Assembly (NCBI GenBank): GCA_963739045.1
Contig: CAVTYY010000004.1
Span: 372,001 to 436,000, forward strand
Reading direction: 5' to 3'
DNA length: 64,000 nucleotides
Source of the DNA: Halobacillus_B sp963739045
GTDB taxonomy: Bacteria; Bacillota; Bacilli; Bacillales; Halobacillaceae
Both the position numbers and the translations under genes were made by a program. The notes under the pieces are model-generated. The model saw only the letters and a program-made list of their open reading frames with translations. It did not search any database and had not been told where the DNA came from. Positions 40,841-49,980 of this stretch are shown here, in pieces. Position 1 is the first letter of the stretch; each line of letters begins with the position of its first letter.

Positions 40841-41491
40841 TCAGTCCGGTATTTCATTAAGGTTCTGAATAATATAATCGGGTTGAGAACCAAGCTCCGG
40901 CCATTTCATTTGATTTCGGTTTACCCAAGCTGTATGAAAGCCGAATTGAGCAGCTCCGGCAATATCCCAGGGGTTGCTCGAGAAAAATAGAATCTCTTCT
41001 TTCTTTTCGCCGAGTTCATCTTGAGCATATTGATAAGCTTTCGGGTGAGGTTTGTATATTTGTTGATCATTTGCACTTAGTAATCCAAACATTTGAGTAA
41101 GCTGATTATATCTTAACAAGGGCTCCAGCATATCGCGAGTTCCATTAGAGAAGATGGTGAACTTTTTTTCAGCATGCTTTTTAGCTAGAGTGGAGACTTC
41201 CTTATAGGGAGTCAGTTTTTCATATTGCTTCATCAGGGTTTTAACGGTTTCCTCTTCTTCCTCTTCGCCGCTATAAGCAAGCGCGTCCAATAAAGCCCAT
41301 TGGGTAATCTTATCAAATGGCTCGTACCCTTGAATTAATTGCCTTACTAGAAAATAATGAATTTGCCGGCTTCGCCATTCCTGACTAATGACTTCGCCTT
41401 TATCTGGGAAAATCTCATGAATTTTATCTTTTACTGAATGGACATCAAATAACGTCCCATAAGCATCAAATACATAGGCTTTGTAGCTCAT
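40841..41491 (-). CDS. HAD family hydrolase, 2-haloacid dehalogenase type
   Basis: A 216-residue HAD-superfamily hydrolase resembling type II (S)-2-haloacid dehalogenases, which replace the halogen of 2-haloacids by hydroxyl through an aspartyl ester. Motif I is FDAYGTLFDVHS with nucleophile D9; motif II is IFSNGTRDML; motif III has the lysine in YKPHPKAYQYA; motif IV is FFSSNPWDIAGAAQFGFHTA. The SSNPWDIAGA block is characteristic of the dehalogenase subgroup. Real substrates may be other small phosphate or halogenated compounds. It is monocistronic, starts at ATG 41491, and its terminator is supplied by repeat copy B. Confidence 0.87.
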   Translation of the reverse strand: MSYKAYVFDAYGTLFDVHSVKDKIHEIFPDKGEVISQEWRSRQIHYFLVRQLIQGYEPFDKITQWALLDALAYSGEEEEEETVKTLMKQYEKLTPYKEVSTLAKKHAEKKFTIFSNGTRDMLEPLLRYNQLTQMFGLLSANDQQIYKPHPKAYQYAQDELGEKKEEILFFSSNPWDIAGAAQFGFHTAWVNRNQMKWPELGSQPDYIIQNLNEIPD

Positions 41492-41723
41492 AAATCACCA
41501 CTCTCCTTTCAAGTTGCGGGTTCCCCATATCTTTCTTCTATAAACAAATGGCCTAGAGAGAAAGGGGACAGGAGTCTCTTGAGTAGACATGATTCGACAT
41601 GTTCACAAAAAGTTCATGGGGCAGTTTTATCTTTTCCGTTCTCTATTGTTTAGTTTTCATGATATGATTTGGTATGGAGATGCTAAGATTAATCGTTATT
41701 TTAAATAGAGAAAGGGTAAGACC

Positions 41724-42605
41724 ATGAAGAAATTTTCTATTTTGACAACCTTCGTTACGTTTCTGGCACTTATACTTGGGAATGTAGTGGTAGCTACTAA
41801 TTCCGGTGATGCTTGTGGAACAACGTGGCCTGTCTGTAAAGGATCGGTTTTTCCGAACTTTACGAATTACCGTATGATTATTGAATATTCGCACCGTCTG
41901 ATGGTGCCGCTACTAGTTTTTCTAACCGTAATTAATGCTGCCGGTGCTCTGTACAAGTATCGCAAGCGGCGTTCGGTATTAATTCTTTCCGTCTTGAGTT
42001 TACTGCTTTTGGTTCTTCAATCACTGGTTGGAGGGTTTAATGTTTTGTTAGGAACTCCTCCAGGCTTTACGACATTTGATGTTACGTTCAGCCAGGCACT
42101 GCTTCTTGACTTAGTACTGCTTACGTATAGTTTACATGAGCGGCAGACTAGCTTTTCGCAAATTGAAAGAGAAAAAGTTTCCATGAGCTACAAGGCATTT
42201 ATGATTGGCTATCTTCTTTATTTAGTCCAAATTATTTTAGGTGCTTTCTTTAAACACAGCCGGGCAAGTAATGTGATGATGGACATTCCTGCTGTAGAGT
42301 ACTTAGTCACTAATGAAAATATGGCCAACATGATCTACTCTCTTCACTGGGTTGCAACGGTCGTTATTTTTGTAGCCGCGCTATGGTTCGTGATTTATGC
42401 CTCCAAATTTGGATACCATGTGACATTGGCCTGGTTATACTTTATCAGTATTATACTGAATGCGGTGGTCGGCTTTGTGATCGTTATCACAGGTAATATC
42501 ATTCTTGCTTCATCGATCCATATGATCATTTCTACGATTACGATGGTCATTGGTGGTTCTATTATGGGAAGCTACTGGTTTAAGCAGCAAAAAAACCCGC
42601 TGTGA
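41724..42605 (+). CDS. heme A synthase (CtaA/COX15)-like protein lacking one heme-ligand histidine
   Basis: A 293-residue protein with eight predicted membrane segments and the CtaA/COX15 layout. CtaA oxidises heme O to heme A for cytochrome oxidase. Conserved in place: the extracellular cysteine pair C31 and C38 (CGTTWPVC), E54 and H57 in IIEYSHRLM, H208 in IYSLHWVAT and H266 in ASSIHMIIS. The second histidine of the N-terminal heme site, expected near residue 123 (ALHFG in B. subtilis CtaA), is replaced: the segment reads VTFSQALLLDL. The second loop also lacks the later cysteine pair. No ctaB or oxidase genes are adjacent. It may be a paralogue with a changed role; a true heme A synthase is expected elsewhere. 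AAAGGGTAAG precedes the ATG. Confidence 0.8.
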   Translation: MKKFSILTTFVTFLALILGNVVVATNSGDACGTTWPVCKGSVFPNFTNYRMIIEYSHRLMVPLLVFLTVINAAGALYKYRKRRSVLILSVLSLLLLVLQSLVGGFNVLLGTPPGFTTFDVTFSQALLLDLVLLTYSLHERQTSFSQIEREKVSMSYKAFMIGYLLYLVQIILGAFFKHSRASNVMMDIPAVEYLVTNENMANMIYSLHWVATVVIFVAALWFVIYASKFGYHVTLAWLYFISIILNAVVGFVIVITGNIILASSIHMIISTITMVIGGSIMGSYWFKQQKNPL

Positions 42606-42633
42606 TTTTGCATGAGAAAAAAATATATTCATC

Positions 42634-42671
42634 AGAAAACCCCAACCATTTTTTAATGGTTGGGGTTTTCT
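42634..42671. terminator. bidirectional intrinsic terminator
   Basis: AGAAAACCCCAACCATT (42634-42650) and its exact complement (42655-42671) form a 17-bp stem closed by a TTTT loop, between the convergent CtaA-like and helicase genes. Confidence 0.92.
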
Positions 42672-42749
42672 TTGTGCGGCGATCCATAAAAGTGCCGCTT
42701 CGTTCACGTGCTTCTGTTTCCGTGGGCTCTTCATCTGCCTTGATACGAT

Positions 42750-45700
42750 TTAATAAATCAATTCTTGAAGCTCTTCTTCTGTCAAGGAAGTCAGCATAGA
42801 TTCACCCGGCTGAATAATTTGATTAACGAGATCCTTTTTCTTTTGCTGCAGCTGATAAATCCGTTCTTCAATAGTGCCCTCAGAAATCATTCGTATCACT
42901 TGGACGACTTTTTCCTGGCCAATTCTATGAGCACGCCCTGCTGCTTGTTCTTCAATGGCTGGGTTCCACCATAAATCATAGAGAATGACAGTATCAGCTC
43001 CGGTAAGGTTGAGGCCGGTTCCACCTGCCTTTAAAGAAATAAAGAAGGCTTCTTTTTCCCCTTGGTTAAACCGTTCAACCATATCCATTCTCTGATCTGA
43101 CTTAGTCCTTCCGTCTAAATAGAAGCTGTCAAGTCCTTCCGCCGATAATTGATCGTGCAGAATCGTCAGCATACTTGAAAATTGGGAAAAGATCAGCATG
43201 CGGTGACCGCCTTCTTTTAGTTCTTGACTAAGTTCCTTCAACTGTTCAAGCTTTCCAGAATAGCCTTCATAATTTTCAAGGAAAAGCGAAGGATGGCAGC
43301 AGATTTGCCGCAGTCTAGTCAGTCCGGCTAAGATTTCCAGCTTGCCTCGCTGAATCCCTTTAACAGCGATGGTTTCCTGAATATCGTGTTGGATCTTCTC
43401 CAAATAAGCTAGATAGACTTCTTTCTGGGTACGTGTCAGCTCTGAATATTGAACCGTTTCAATTTTATCTGGAAGCTCTTTTAGCACTTCAGTCTTCATT
43501 CTTCTTAATATAAATGGACGAGTCATTCGTGCCAATTTCTCAGGTTTTAATTGCAGAAACTTCTTTTTACTGCTGTAAAAGCCAGGCATAATTGTTCTGA
43601 ATAAAGACCATAGCTCGTTTAATGAATTTTCAATCGGTGTGCCGCTTAATGCGAAACGATGCTTGGCTTTAATGTTTCTGGCTGCTGCAGCGGTCTTCGT
43701 CGTTTCATTTTTAATGGCTTGAGCTTCATCTAGAATTAAAGAATGGAATCTTTGATCTTTATACAACGATTCATCCTGACGTAACAGTGGATAAGAAGTA
43801 ATCCATAAATCGCTGTTTTTTGCTTCGTTTACTGCCTCCTCACGTGAAAGTTTATCGCCGGTTATAACGGTGGCTGATAAATCTGGAGCAAACTTTTCTA
43901 CTTCTTTTCGCCAATTATAAATAAGTGAGGAAGGGGCGACAATGAGTACTGGATTTTGTAATCCGCCATGCTCTTTTTCATACAATAAGAAACTGATGGT
44001 TTGAAGCGTTTTTCCAAGTCCCATGTCATCAGCAAGCACACCGCCTAACTGATAAGTGGCGAGTGTCTTCATCCATCGGAATCCCGTCAACTGATAGGGC
44101 CTAAGCTCCGCCATCAATCCTTCAGGCGGGTCAATATTAAACGTCTGAGGAGACTGTAAATGGGTAACGAGCTCAGAGAATTTCTCATTACGCTCTTCTT
44201 TTCCTGGATTCAGGACATGATCCACCTGAAGGCTGCGCGCTTGAGAGACTTTTACCGTTTCGTTATCAATATCTCCTGCCGTTAAATCAAGTTCTGACGC
44301 CAGCTGCTGGAATTTCTCAAATGAATCTGTAGTGAGCGACAATAACGTTCCGTCTGATAAGCGGTAATATCGTTTTCGTTCGATCGCTGCTTTCATGGCT
44401 TCGGTAACATCATTGGAACTAATCCCATCAATGCCGAAGCTGATATCCAGCCAGCTTCCGTCCTGTTCAATTTCAATCATCGGTTTTAAGGCACGTTCCT
44501 GCTGATTCAGCATATTTCTCATGGAGGAGGACAAATAGACGTTGGCTACTTCCTGCAGCCGTGGGAGAAATTCGCTCATGAATTCGTCAAGGACCTCTTC
44601 ATCCTCAATATAAACAATTTCTCCATCAAACTTAAATTCCGCATCCTCAATAATTTGAATGATAGCTTGTTCGATTTCTGTATCTCTTTTTATGATCAGC
44701 TGCTGCTGTTCCTTCTCTTTAAAAGGATTAATGAGGGAGTCCCCGTATTTGAATTTCACCTCGATGGTAAGCGTCCAGCTGCTGTAATCCAAGTAAATTT
44801 CTGCTTGCAGATCTTCCTGGATAATCTTTTTCTGAGCGGCTTCATCCAGCTCGATAGTGGCGATGGTTTCTAACTCAGGAAGTACATGGGAGACAACGCC
44901 TTGCATGTCTTCGTGGCTCACGGTATGGTTACCATTTGAATTATACGGTAACAGGGAGGTGAGCGTCCGAATAACTTCCTCTTTTTCACGGTCTACCGGA
45001 TAGAACGAGCCTTCTTTATACAACAGGTGATAAGGGCTTAAGTAATCAAAGCTTTTTAACTTATTCATGTGCATATGAAAGTGTCCACGCTCTTCAGAAA
45101 TGTAAAAAGCAAGTTCAGGAAAATCAGCATGAAGCTCAACTTTTCCTTCATAACTGCCTCGATTCATTACACTGCACGACTGTTCTGCAAGCATAGGCAG
45201 TAATTCCCGAGCGGACGCTGGAGGAATAGGCAATATCTTATGGTCGGATTGATTCCAGTGCCGATCATAGAATAGCTCCTGTTCATGGGCCTGATAGAGA
45301 AGCTGGAAGATTGCATTATCTTCTGAGGACAGCTGATGCTCTGACGGGTCATAGCTGAACTTTTTAGAAAAGCGGTAAGGCTTCTGCTGCTGAATATGCT
45401 CCAGCAGTTCTCGAATGTTTTTAATTACATAGGAATAGTTTTCTCCAAGTTTCAGTTCGAGTCCAAGATTTTTGGAACCTAATAAGGTTTGGATGTGGAG
45501 GATATATTCGATATTTAACGTTTTCTTCCCCTGGCCACTATAACGGTTTTCACGTTTTTGGCGGAAAGATTCATAAAGCCTGGACGTAAATAAACGATCA
45601 TGTGTAGTCATCACTTTAGACGGTGAAATGGCTGGCTCACTAGACGCAGGTGCTGCTTCTTTAATCGCCCATTCGCGGATCGCAATAAGAACCGCCGCTA

Positions 45701-45950
45701 TGTGTTTGCAGCTGTAATAGCTTTCATAAGCAGGACATTCACAGGTGGCTTCCAAATCATCATCTTCAAAAAAGAAAACGCGCACTTCATAATCGTGAGT
45801 GCCCGTCACTACAGCCCGCCAGGAACGAATGGCGCTGTTATGGGCGAGACCATAGACTTTCCCTGTTTCATAATACTGCTTGCCGCGCTGATAAAATGTA
45901 GGTCCGGTAATTTTCTTAATATCATTAGGTTGTAATAAATATGACTGCAT
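42750..45950 (-). CDS. SNF2-family DEAD/DEAH helicase with SWIM zinc finger
   Basis: A 1066-residue SNF2 ATPase. The N-terminus has a SWIM zinc finger with ligands C70, C72, C81 and H83 (CECPAYESYYSCKH). A long middle region of unknown fold (about 130-600) precedes the helicase core: motif I DDMGLGKTLQTI, motif II LDEAQAIKN (DEAQ type), motif III LSGTPIENSLNELWSLF, and the C-terminal motifs V-VI FISLKAGGTGLNLT and EQAAGRAHRIGQ. Such proteins probably remodel protein-DNA or transcription complexes and occur widely in Bacillaceae without a settled role. I chose the ATG at 45950 because TAAGGAT lies seven bases upstream; a start ten codons earlier (45980) has no good site. It is monocistronic. 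Confidence 0.9.
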   Translation of the reverse strand: MQSYLLQPNDIKKITGPTFYQRGKQYYETGKVYGLAHNSAIRSWRAVVTGTHDYEVRVFFFEDDDLEATCECPAYESYYSCKHIAAVLIAIREWAIKEAAPASSEPAISPSKVMTTHDRLFTSRLYESFRQKRENRYSGQGKKTLNIEYILHIQTLLGSKNLGLELKLGENYSYVIKNIRELLEHIQQQKPYRFSKKFSYDPSEHQLSSEDNAIFQLLYQAHEQELFYDRHWNQSDHKILPIPPASARELLPMLAEQSCSVMNRGSYEGKVELHADFPELAFYISEERGHFHMHMNKLKSFDYLSPYHLLYKEGSFYPVDREKEEVIRTLTSLLPYNSNGNHTVSHEDMQGVVSHVLPELETIATIELDEAAQKKIIQEDLQAEIYLDYSSWTLTIEVKFKYGDSLINPFKEKEQQQLIIKRDTEIEQAIIQIIEDAEFKFDGEIVYIEDEEVLDEFMSEFLPRLQEVANVYLSSSMRNMLNQQERALKPMIEIEQDGSWLDISFGIDGISSNDVTEAMKAAIERKRYYRLSDGTLLSLTTDSFEKFQQLASELDLTAGDIDNETVKVSQARSLQVDHVLNPGKEERNEKFSELVTHLQSPQTFNIDPPEGLMAELRPYQLTGFRWMKTLATYQLGGVLADDMGLGKTLQTISFLLYEKEHGGLQNPVLIVAPSSLIYNWRKEVEKFAPDLSATVITGDKLSREEAVNEAKNSDLWITSYPLLRQDESLYKDQRFHSLILDEAQAIKNETTKTAAAARNIKAKHRFALSGTPIENSLNELWSLFRTIMPGFYSSKKKFLQLKPEKLARMTRPFILRRMKTEVLKELPDKIETVQYSELTRTQKEVYLAYLEKIQHDIQETIAVKGIQRGKLEILAGLTRLRQICCHPSLFLENYEGYSGKLEQLKELSQELKEGGHRMLIFSQFSSMLTILHDQLSAEGLDSFYLDGRTKSDQRMDMVERFNQGEKEAFFISLKAGGTGLNLTGADTVILYDLWWNPAIEEQAAGRAHRIGQEKVVQVIRMISEGTIEERIYQLQQKKKDLVNQIIQPGESMLTSLTEEELQELIY

Positions 45951-46173
45951 AACTGGCATCCTTACTATCTTTTTTTTCATTATAACAGGTTAAGGGCTTG
46001 TTTATCTTCCTATAAAACGGACTAGTTTTAGAAAGTATTTATTTATACCCGTTTATAGTATCCAATTCTATGCTGTGCTTATCCAATATAAGGAGAATGA
46101 GACAGGCGGAGGATTGATTTTCGCGGGTGGTTGTGCTACCTTTCAAGGTAGAAGTTTTTTATAAATCTGGCAG

Positions 46174-46200
46174 GCCGCTCTTGGAGTGAGCGGCTTTTTT
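46174..46200 (+). terminator. intrinsic terminator in the prfC leader
   Basis: GCCGCTC (46174-46180) and GAGCGGC (46188-46194) with a 7-base loop and six T residues make a canonical terminator 85 bases before prfC. A second small hairpin CTACCTT-tca-AGGTAG lies just upstream (about 46137-46152). The genes on either side of the gap are divergent (helicase to the left, prfC to the right), so the terminator most likely acts on the prfC transcript itself. The gap 45951-46285 otherwise holds no gene that I can support. Confidence 0.75.
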
Positions 46201-46285
46201 ATGGAGTGAATCGGCCAATGTGATACGTATATCCTGCCTGAATGACTTTACAGCCAACTGAATATAAGTACTGGAGGATATGGCG

Positions 46286-47869
46286 ATGAATTATTTAGAT
46301 GAAATGAAAAAACGTCGAACTTTTGCAATTATTTCGCACCCGGATGCCGGGAAAACGACGATGACGGAAAAAATGCTGTTATTTGGGAACTTGATTCGTT
46401 CTGCTGGAACGGTTAAAGGGAAGAAATCTGGCAAGTTTGCTACTTCTGACTGGATGGAAATTGAGAAGCAGCGCGGAATTTCAGTAACGTCCAGTGTCAT
46501 GAACTTTCCTTATAAAGATTACCAGGTCAATATCCTGGACACCCCAGGTCACGAAGATTTCAGTGAGGATACTTACCGCACGCTGACAGCTGTTGACAGC
46601 GTGGTCATGGTGATCGATGGAACAAAAGGGATAGAAGCCCAGACCATCAAATTATTTAAAGTGTGTAAAATGCGCGGCATTCCTATCTTCACTTTTATTA
46701 ATAAAATGGACCGTGAAGGACGAGAGCCATTTGATTTAATGGAAGAAATCGAACAGACGTTGGACATCGAAACTTATCCCATGACGTGGCCGGCAGGAAT
46801 GGGAAAAAGATTCCTCGGCGTGTTTGACCGAAATCAAGAACATTTCGTGCACTACACTGGGAACGAGAAGGAAGAATATATTCCTTACGAGGATCTGGAT
46901 CAGCGCCCTGAAATTAAAGAAAACGCCACCTTCCAAGAGGCAGAGGACGAAATGCTTTTACTCGATGAAGCGGGAGATACCTTTGATATGGATAAGGTGA
47001 TGAAAGGCGATCAAACTCCTGTATTCTTCGGGAGTGCTCTTGCTCCATTCGGTGTAGAAACCTTTTTTAATACGTTTATAGATATGGCCCCTCAGCCGGC
47101 ACCGAGACGGTCTACTGAAGGGATTGTTTCACCGGAGCATGAGGAATTTTCAGGGTTTATTTTTAAAATTCAGGCCAATATGAATCCACAGCATAGAGAC
47201 CGTATTGCCTTTGTCCGCATTTGTTCTGGTAAGTTTGAGCGCGGCATGAATGTAACTCTGTCACGAACAGGGAAAACCTTTAAACTGGCCCAGTCTCAGC
47301 AGTTTGTAGCTTCCTCCAGAGGAACGGTAGAAGAAGGGTATGCGGGAGATATTATTGGGATTTACGATCCGAACGTATATCGAATCGGTGATACTATTGT
47401 CACAGGTAAGCAGAATTTTCAATATGACGAACTGCCTCAGTTCCCTCCAGAGCTGTTTAAAAAAGTCACAGCGAAAAATGTAATGAAATCTAAGCAGTTC
47501 AAAAAAGGACTGGAACAGCTGGTTCAAGAAGGTGCCATCCAGCTGTTTAAACGGTATCGTTTTGAAGATTACATTATTGGAGCTGTTGGTGAACTTCAGT
47601 ATGAAGTATTTGAATACCGCATGAAAAATGAATACAACGTGGAAATTGAATTAACGCCAATGGGAGAGCGCATTCCCCGCTGGCTGAACCCGGACCAGGT
47701 GGATGAATCGTTATTTGACGAGAGGAATATGCTAGTTCAGGATCGTGAAGGACAGCCGCTCGTATTATTTAAAAATGATTTCTCATTACGATGGTTTAAG
47801 GACAAAAATCCGGATATTGAAATAACGGATCTTTTTGAAGTTAATCAATACGACCAAGCCTTTGAATAA
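46286..47869 (+). CDS. prfC: peptide chain release factor 3 (RF3)
   Basis: A 527-residue translational GTPase that removes RF1/RF2 from the ribosome after peptide release. The G-domain motifs are SHPDAGKTTMTEKMLL (G1), RGISVTSSV (G2 region), DTPGHEDFSEDTYR (G3) and INKMDREGREPF (G4); the RF3-specific SDWMEIEKQRGISVTSS is present. Domains II and III follow from about 270. Length is standard. The ATG at 46286 fits the GGAGG at 46273-46277 (eight bases); the in-frame ATG at 46280 is too close. RF3 is not universal in Bacillaceae, so its presence is informative. A terminator-like leader precedes it and a strong terminator follows. Confidence 0.95.
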   Translation: MNYLDEMKKRRTFAIISHPDAGKTTMTEKMLLFGNLIRSAGTVKGKKSGKFATSDWMEIEKQRGISVTSSVMNFPYKDYQVNILDTPGHEDFSEDTYRTLTAVDSVVMVIDGTKGIEAQTIKLFKVCKMRGIPIFTFINKMDREGREPFDLMEEIEQTLDIETYPMTWPAGMGKRFLGVFDRNQEHFVHYTGNEKEEYIPYEDLDQRPEIKENATFQEAEDEMLLLDEAGDTFDMDKVMKGDQTPVFFGSALAPFGVETFFNTFIDMAPQPAPRRSTEGIVSPEHEEFSGFIFKIQANMNPQHRDRIAFVRICSGKFERGMNVTLSRTGKTFKLAQSQQFVASSRGTVEEGYAGDIIGIYDPNVYRIGDTIVTGKQNFQYDELPQFPPELFKKVTAKNVMKSKQFKKGLEQLVQEGAIQLFKRYRFEDYIIGAVGELQYEVFEYRMKNEYNVEIELTPMGERIPRWLNPDQVDESLFDERNMLVQDREGQPLVLFKNDFSLRWFKDKNPDIEITDLFEVNQYDQAFE

Positions 47870-47879
47870 TTACTTTTTA

Positions 47880-47910
47880 CCCGCTGCAGAGAGTTTGCAG
47901 CGGGTTTTTT
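47880..47910 (+). terminator. intrinsic terminator after prfC
   Basis: CCCGCTGCA (47880-47888) and TGCAGCGGG (47896-47904) form a 9-bp stem with a 7-base loop and a run of T residues. Confidence 0.93.
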
Positions 47911-47995
47911 ACATAAATTCCACCAAAAAACACTCCAAAACGATTATAATGAACAGTAGAATAGGAAGTATGGGTATTAAAATAGGAGTGGAAAT

Positions 47996-49624
47996 GTGGA
48001 AAAAAATGCAAAATACCAAAAGCTTTTTTTTGCGAACCTTTCGAAAAAGATACACGAGTGGACAGCACGGAACGGGGTTCAAGAACAAGAGATCTATAAG
48101 CTGTTACATTCCATCACAGGTACGGCAGCTTCGATTGGATTAGATAGGATGTCGGATGCGGCACGTCAATTAAGCAAACAAGTGAAAGAGAAATCTTTAG
48201 TACTATGGAATCAGGAGGAATGGACGGAGTTCCTTCAATCCATTCTTTTATACATAGATTTAGATGCTGATTTGCCAGTAAACAAAGAGTTAACTTCCAA
48301 ATTCCTCGATCAAGAGAGAGCGACGATACTGATACTAGAAAACGATTTAGGTTTTTTACAGTTCCTAAGAGAAAATCTGGAGGAACTTGGTTACAACGTA
48401 TTAATGGCAACGACTCAAGATAGAGCGATGCAGCTGTTCTTTGATCAAAAGCCTGATTACTTGATCATCGATTATCACTTAAATGGTCTCACAGGCTTAG
48501 ACGTTATGAATCATATCTCCTCGCACGCCACAAGTATATTAACTCCAATTATGATCATTAGCGGCGATTGTTCAGAGGAACTGGCCGAGAAAGTTTATCT
48601 GACGCATGCTCTTGACTTTGTGACAAAACCTATCAATTTTAAAGTGCTGCATGCCATGATCAGAAATCGACTATTTCACATTCAGGCATTAAAGAAGCAG
48701 ATCACTACGGATCAACTAACCAACACGTTTAACCGGACTTATTTATATGACTGGCTGAATCATAAAAAAAGGGAATTTTACCGGAGTAAAGAAATTTTCT
48801 CTCTTGTAATGCTTGATTTAGATAATTTTAAGCATGTGAATGATACCTATGGACACCTGATTGGCGACCAGGTTTTGATTAAGCTTGCGCAGGAATTGAA
48901 ACGAAATATAAGAGCGGAAGATGCTGTTGTAAGGTATGGAGGAGAAGAATTTATTGTTTTGATGCCGGGCATTAGTGGGCGGGACGCTGTGAAACGAATG
49001 AACGAGGTGCTGATGTCATTCAAGAATATCCAACATCATGCTAAAGGTGAAAATTTCCGTATCAGCTTTACTTGTGGAGTGACGGAGTATAATGCAGAGG
49101 AAGAGGTTGAGGACTTAATTCTTCAGGCGGACTTGGCACTCTATAAAGGAAAAAGAGCAGGAAAAGGACAAGTGAATCAATATAATCCAGAATTGGATCC
49201 CTATCTTGGAACAGGTACAGAAGATCAAGTCCACATCTCCATAGTAGATGATGATTCTATTATAAGAGAAATGCTTGCCGACCGCCTTGAAGAACTAACC
49301 TTTGCTGGAAAACCAGTGATTGTCAGCACCTATAAAACAGGTGAAATATTTCTTCAAGCGAACATACCTTCAAATGGAAAACACGTCGTACTTCTTGATG
49401 GGGTTATGCCAGGAATGGACGGCACAGAGGTCTTGAGAGATATTCGCTCGAGAGACCAGGACACCATTGTAGTGATGCTGACTGGAAGACAAAAGGATGC
49501 CGATATCATTAAAGCCTTAGAGATCGGTGCCGATGATTATATCACTAAACCATTTAGTTTAGATGAGCTTGTTGCTCGGTTAAAAAGAATCGTGAACAGG
49601 CACAAAGGAGGGGTCCGGCGATGA
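47996..49624 (+). CDS. Hpt-REC-GGDEF-REC hybrid diguanylate cyclase/response regulator
   Basis: A 542-residue signalling protein with four domains. Residues 1-95 look like a histidine phosphotransfer domain (LLHSITGTAASIGL, H38). REC1 spans about 108-225 with phosphoacceptor D159 (YLIIDYHLNGLTGLD). A GGDEF domain covers about 235-398 with active site GGEEF (315-319) and the RxxD inhibitory site R306/D309. REC2 spans about 410-535 with D468 (VVLLDGVMPGMDG) and lysine K518. Phosphate could move from the nearby hybrid kinase through Hpt and REC to control c-di-GMP output. The start is GTG 47996, eight bases after AGGAG. The stop overlaps the next gene (ATGA), so the four signalling frames form one operon. 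Confidence 0.9.
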   Translation: MEKNAKYQKLFFANLSKKIHEWTARNGVQEQEIYKLLHSITGTAASIGLDRMSDAARQLSKQVKEKSLVLWNQEEWTEFLQSILLYIDLDADLPVNKELTSKFLDQERATILILENDLGFLQFLRENLEELGYNVLMATTQDRAMQLFFDQKPDYLIIDYHLNGLTGLDVMNHISSHATSILTPIMIISGDCSEELAEKVYLTHALDFVTKPINFKVLHAMIRNRLFHIQALKKQITTDQLTNTFNRTYLYDWLNHKKREFYRSKEIFSLVMLDLDNFKHVNDTYGHLIGDQVLIKLAQELKRNIRAEDAVVRYGGEEFIVLMPGISGRDAVKRMNEVLMSFKNIQHHAKGENFRISFTCGVTEYNAEEEVEDLILQADLALYKGKRAGKGQVNQYNPELDPYLGTGTEDQVHISIVDDDSIIREMLADRLEELTFAGKPVIVSTYKTGEIFLQANIPSNGKHVVLLDGVMPGMDGTEVLRDIRSRDQDTIVVMLTGRQKDADIIKALEIGADDYITKPFSLDELVARLKRIVNRHKGGVRR

Positions 49625-49980
49625 AGAAAATCTTAGTCGTCGACGATGAAGAGATTCTTCGTATGTTGATTACAGATACTCTGGAGGACGAAGGATATTC
49701 CATTACAGAAGCAGAAGATGGAGAGCAGGCGCTTTACTTGATAGAAAAGGACAAATTTGATTTGGTGATTCTGGATTTTATGATGCCGGGACTCACCGGA
49801 ATTGAAGTCGCGGAACAAATTTGCGAAGAGAAGAAGCAGAAGACTCAGCTTCTCATGCTTACTGCTAAGACACAGACCAATGACATTGAAGAGTCAGAGC
49901 GCGCGGGTATCCAATATTTTATGGGCAAGCCCTTCAGCCCTGCTGAATTACTGATGCTTGTTAAGGAGATTCTTGAATGA
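49621..49980 (+). CDS. single-domain response regulator (CheY-like)
   Basis: A 119-residue stand-alone receiver domain without output domain. The acidic pocket is D8/D9 (VVDDEEIL), the phosphoacceptor is D52 (LVILDFMMPGLTG), the signalling threonine is in LMLTAKT and the lysine is K103 in MGKPFSPAELL. It overlaps the genes on both sides by four bases (ATGA at 49621 and at 49977). A free receiver between a REC-GGDEF-REC protein and a hybrid kinase probably works as a phosphate shuttle or sink, or switches a protein partner. A motor role as in CheY cannot be excluded, but no chemotaxis genes are near. Confidence 0.92.
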   Translation: MKKILVVDDEEILRMLITDTLEDEGYSITEAEDGEQALYLIEKDKFDLVILDFMMPGLTGIEVAEQICEEKKQKTQLLMLTAKTQTNDIEESERAGIQYFMGKPFSPAELLMLVKEILE

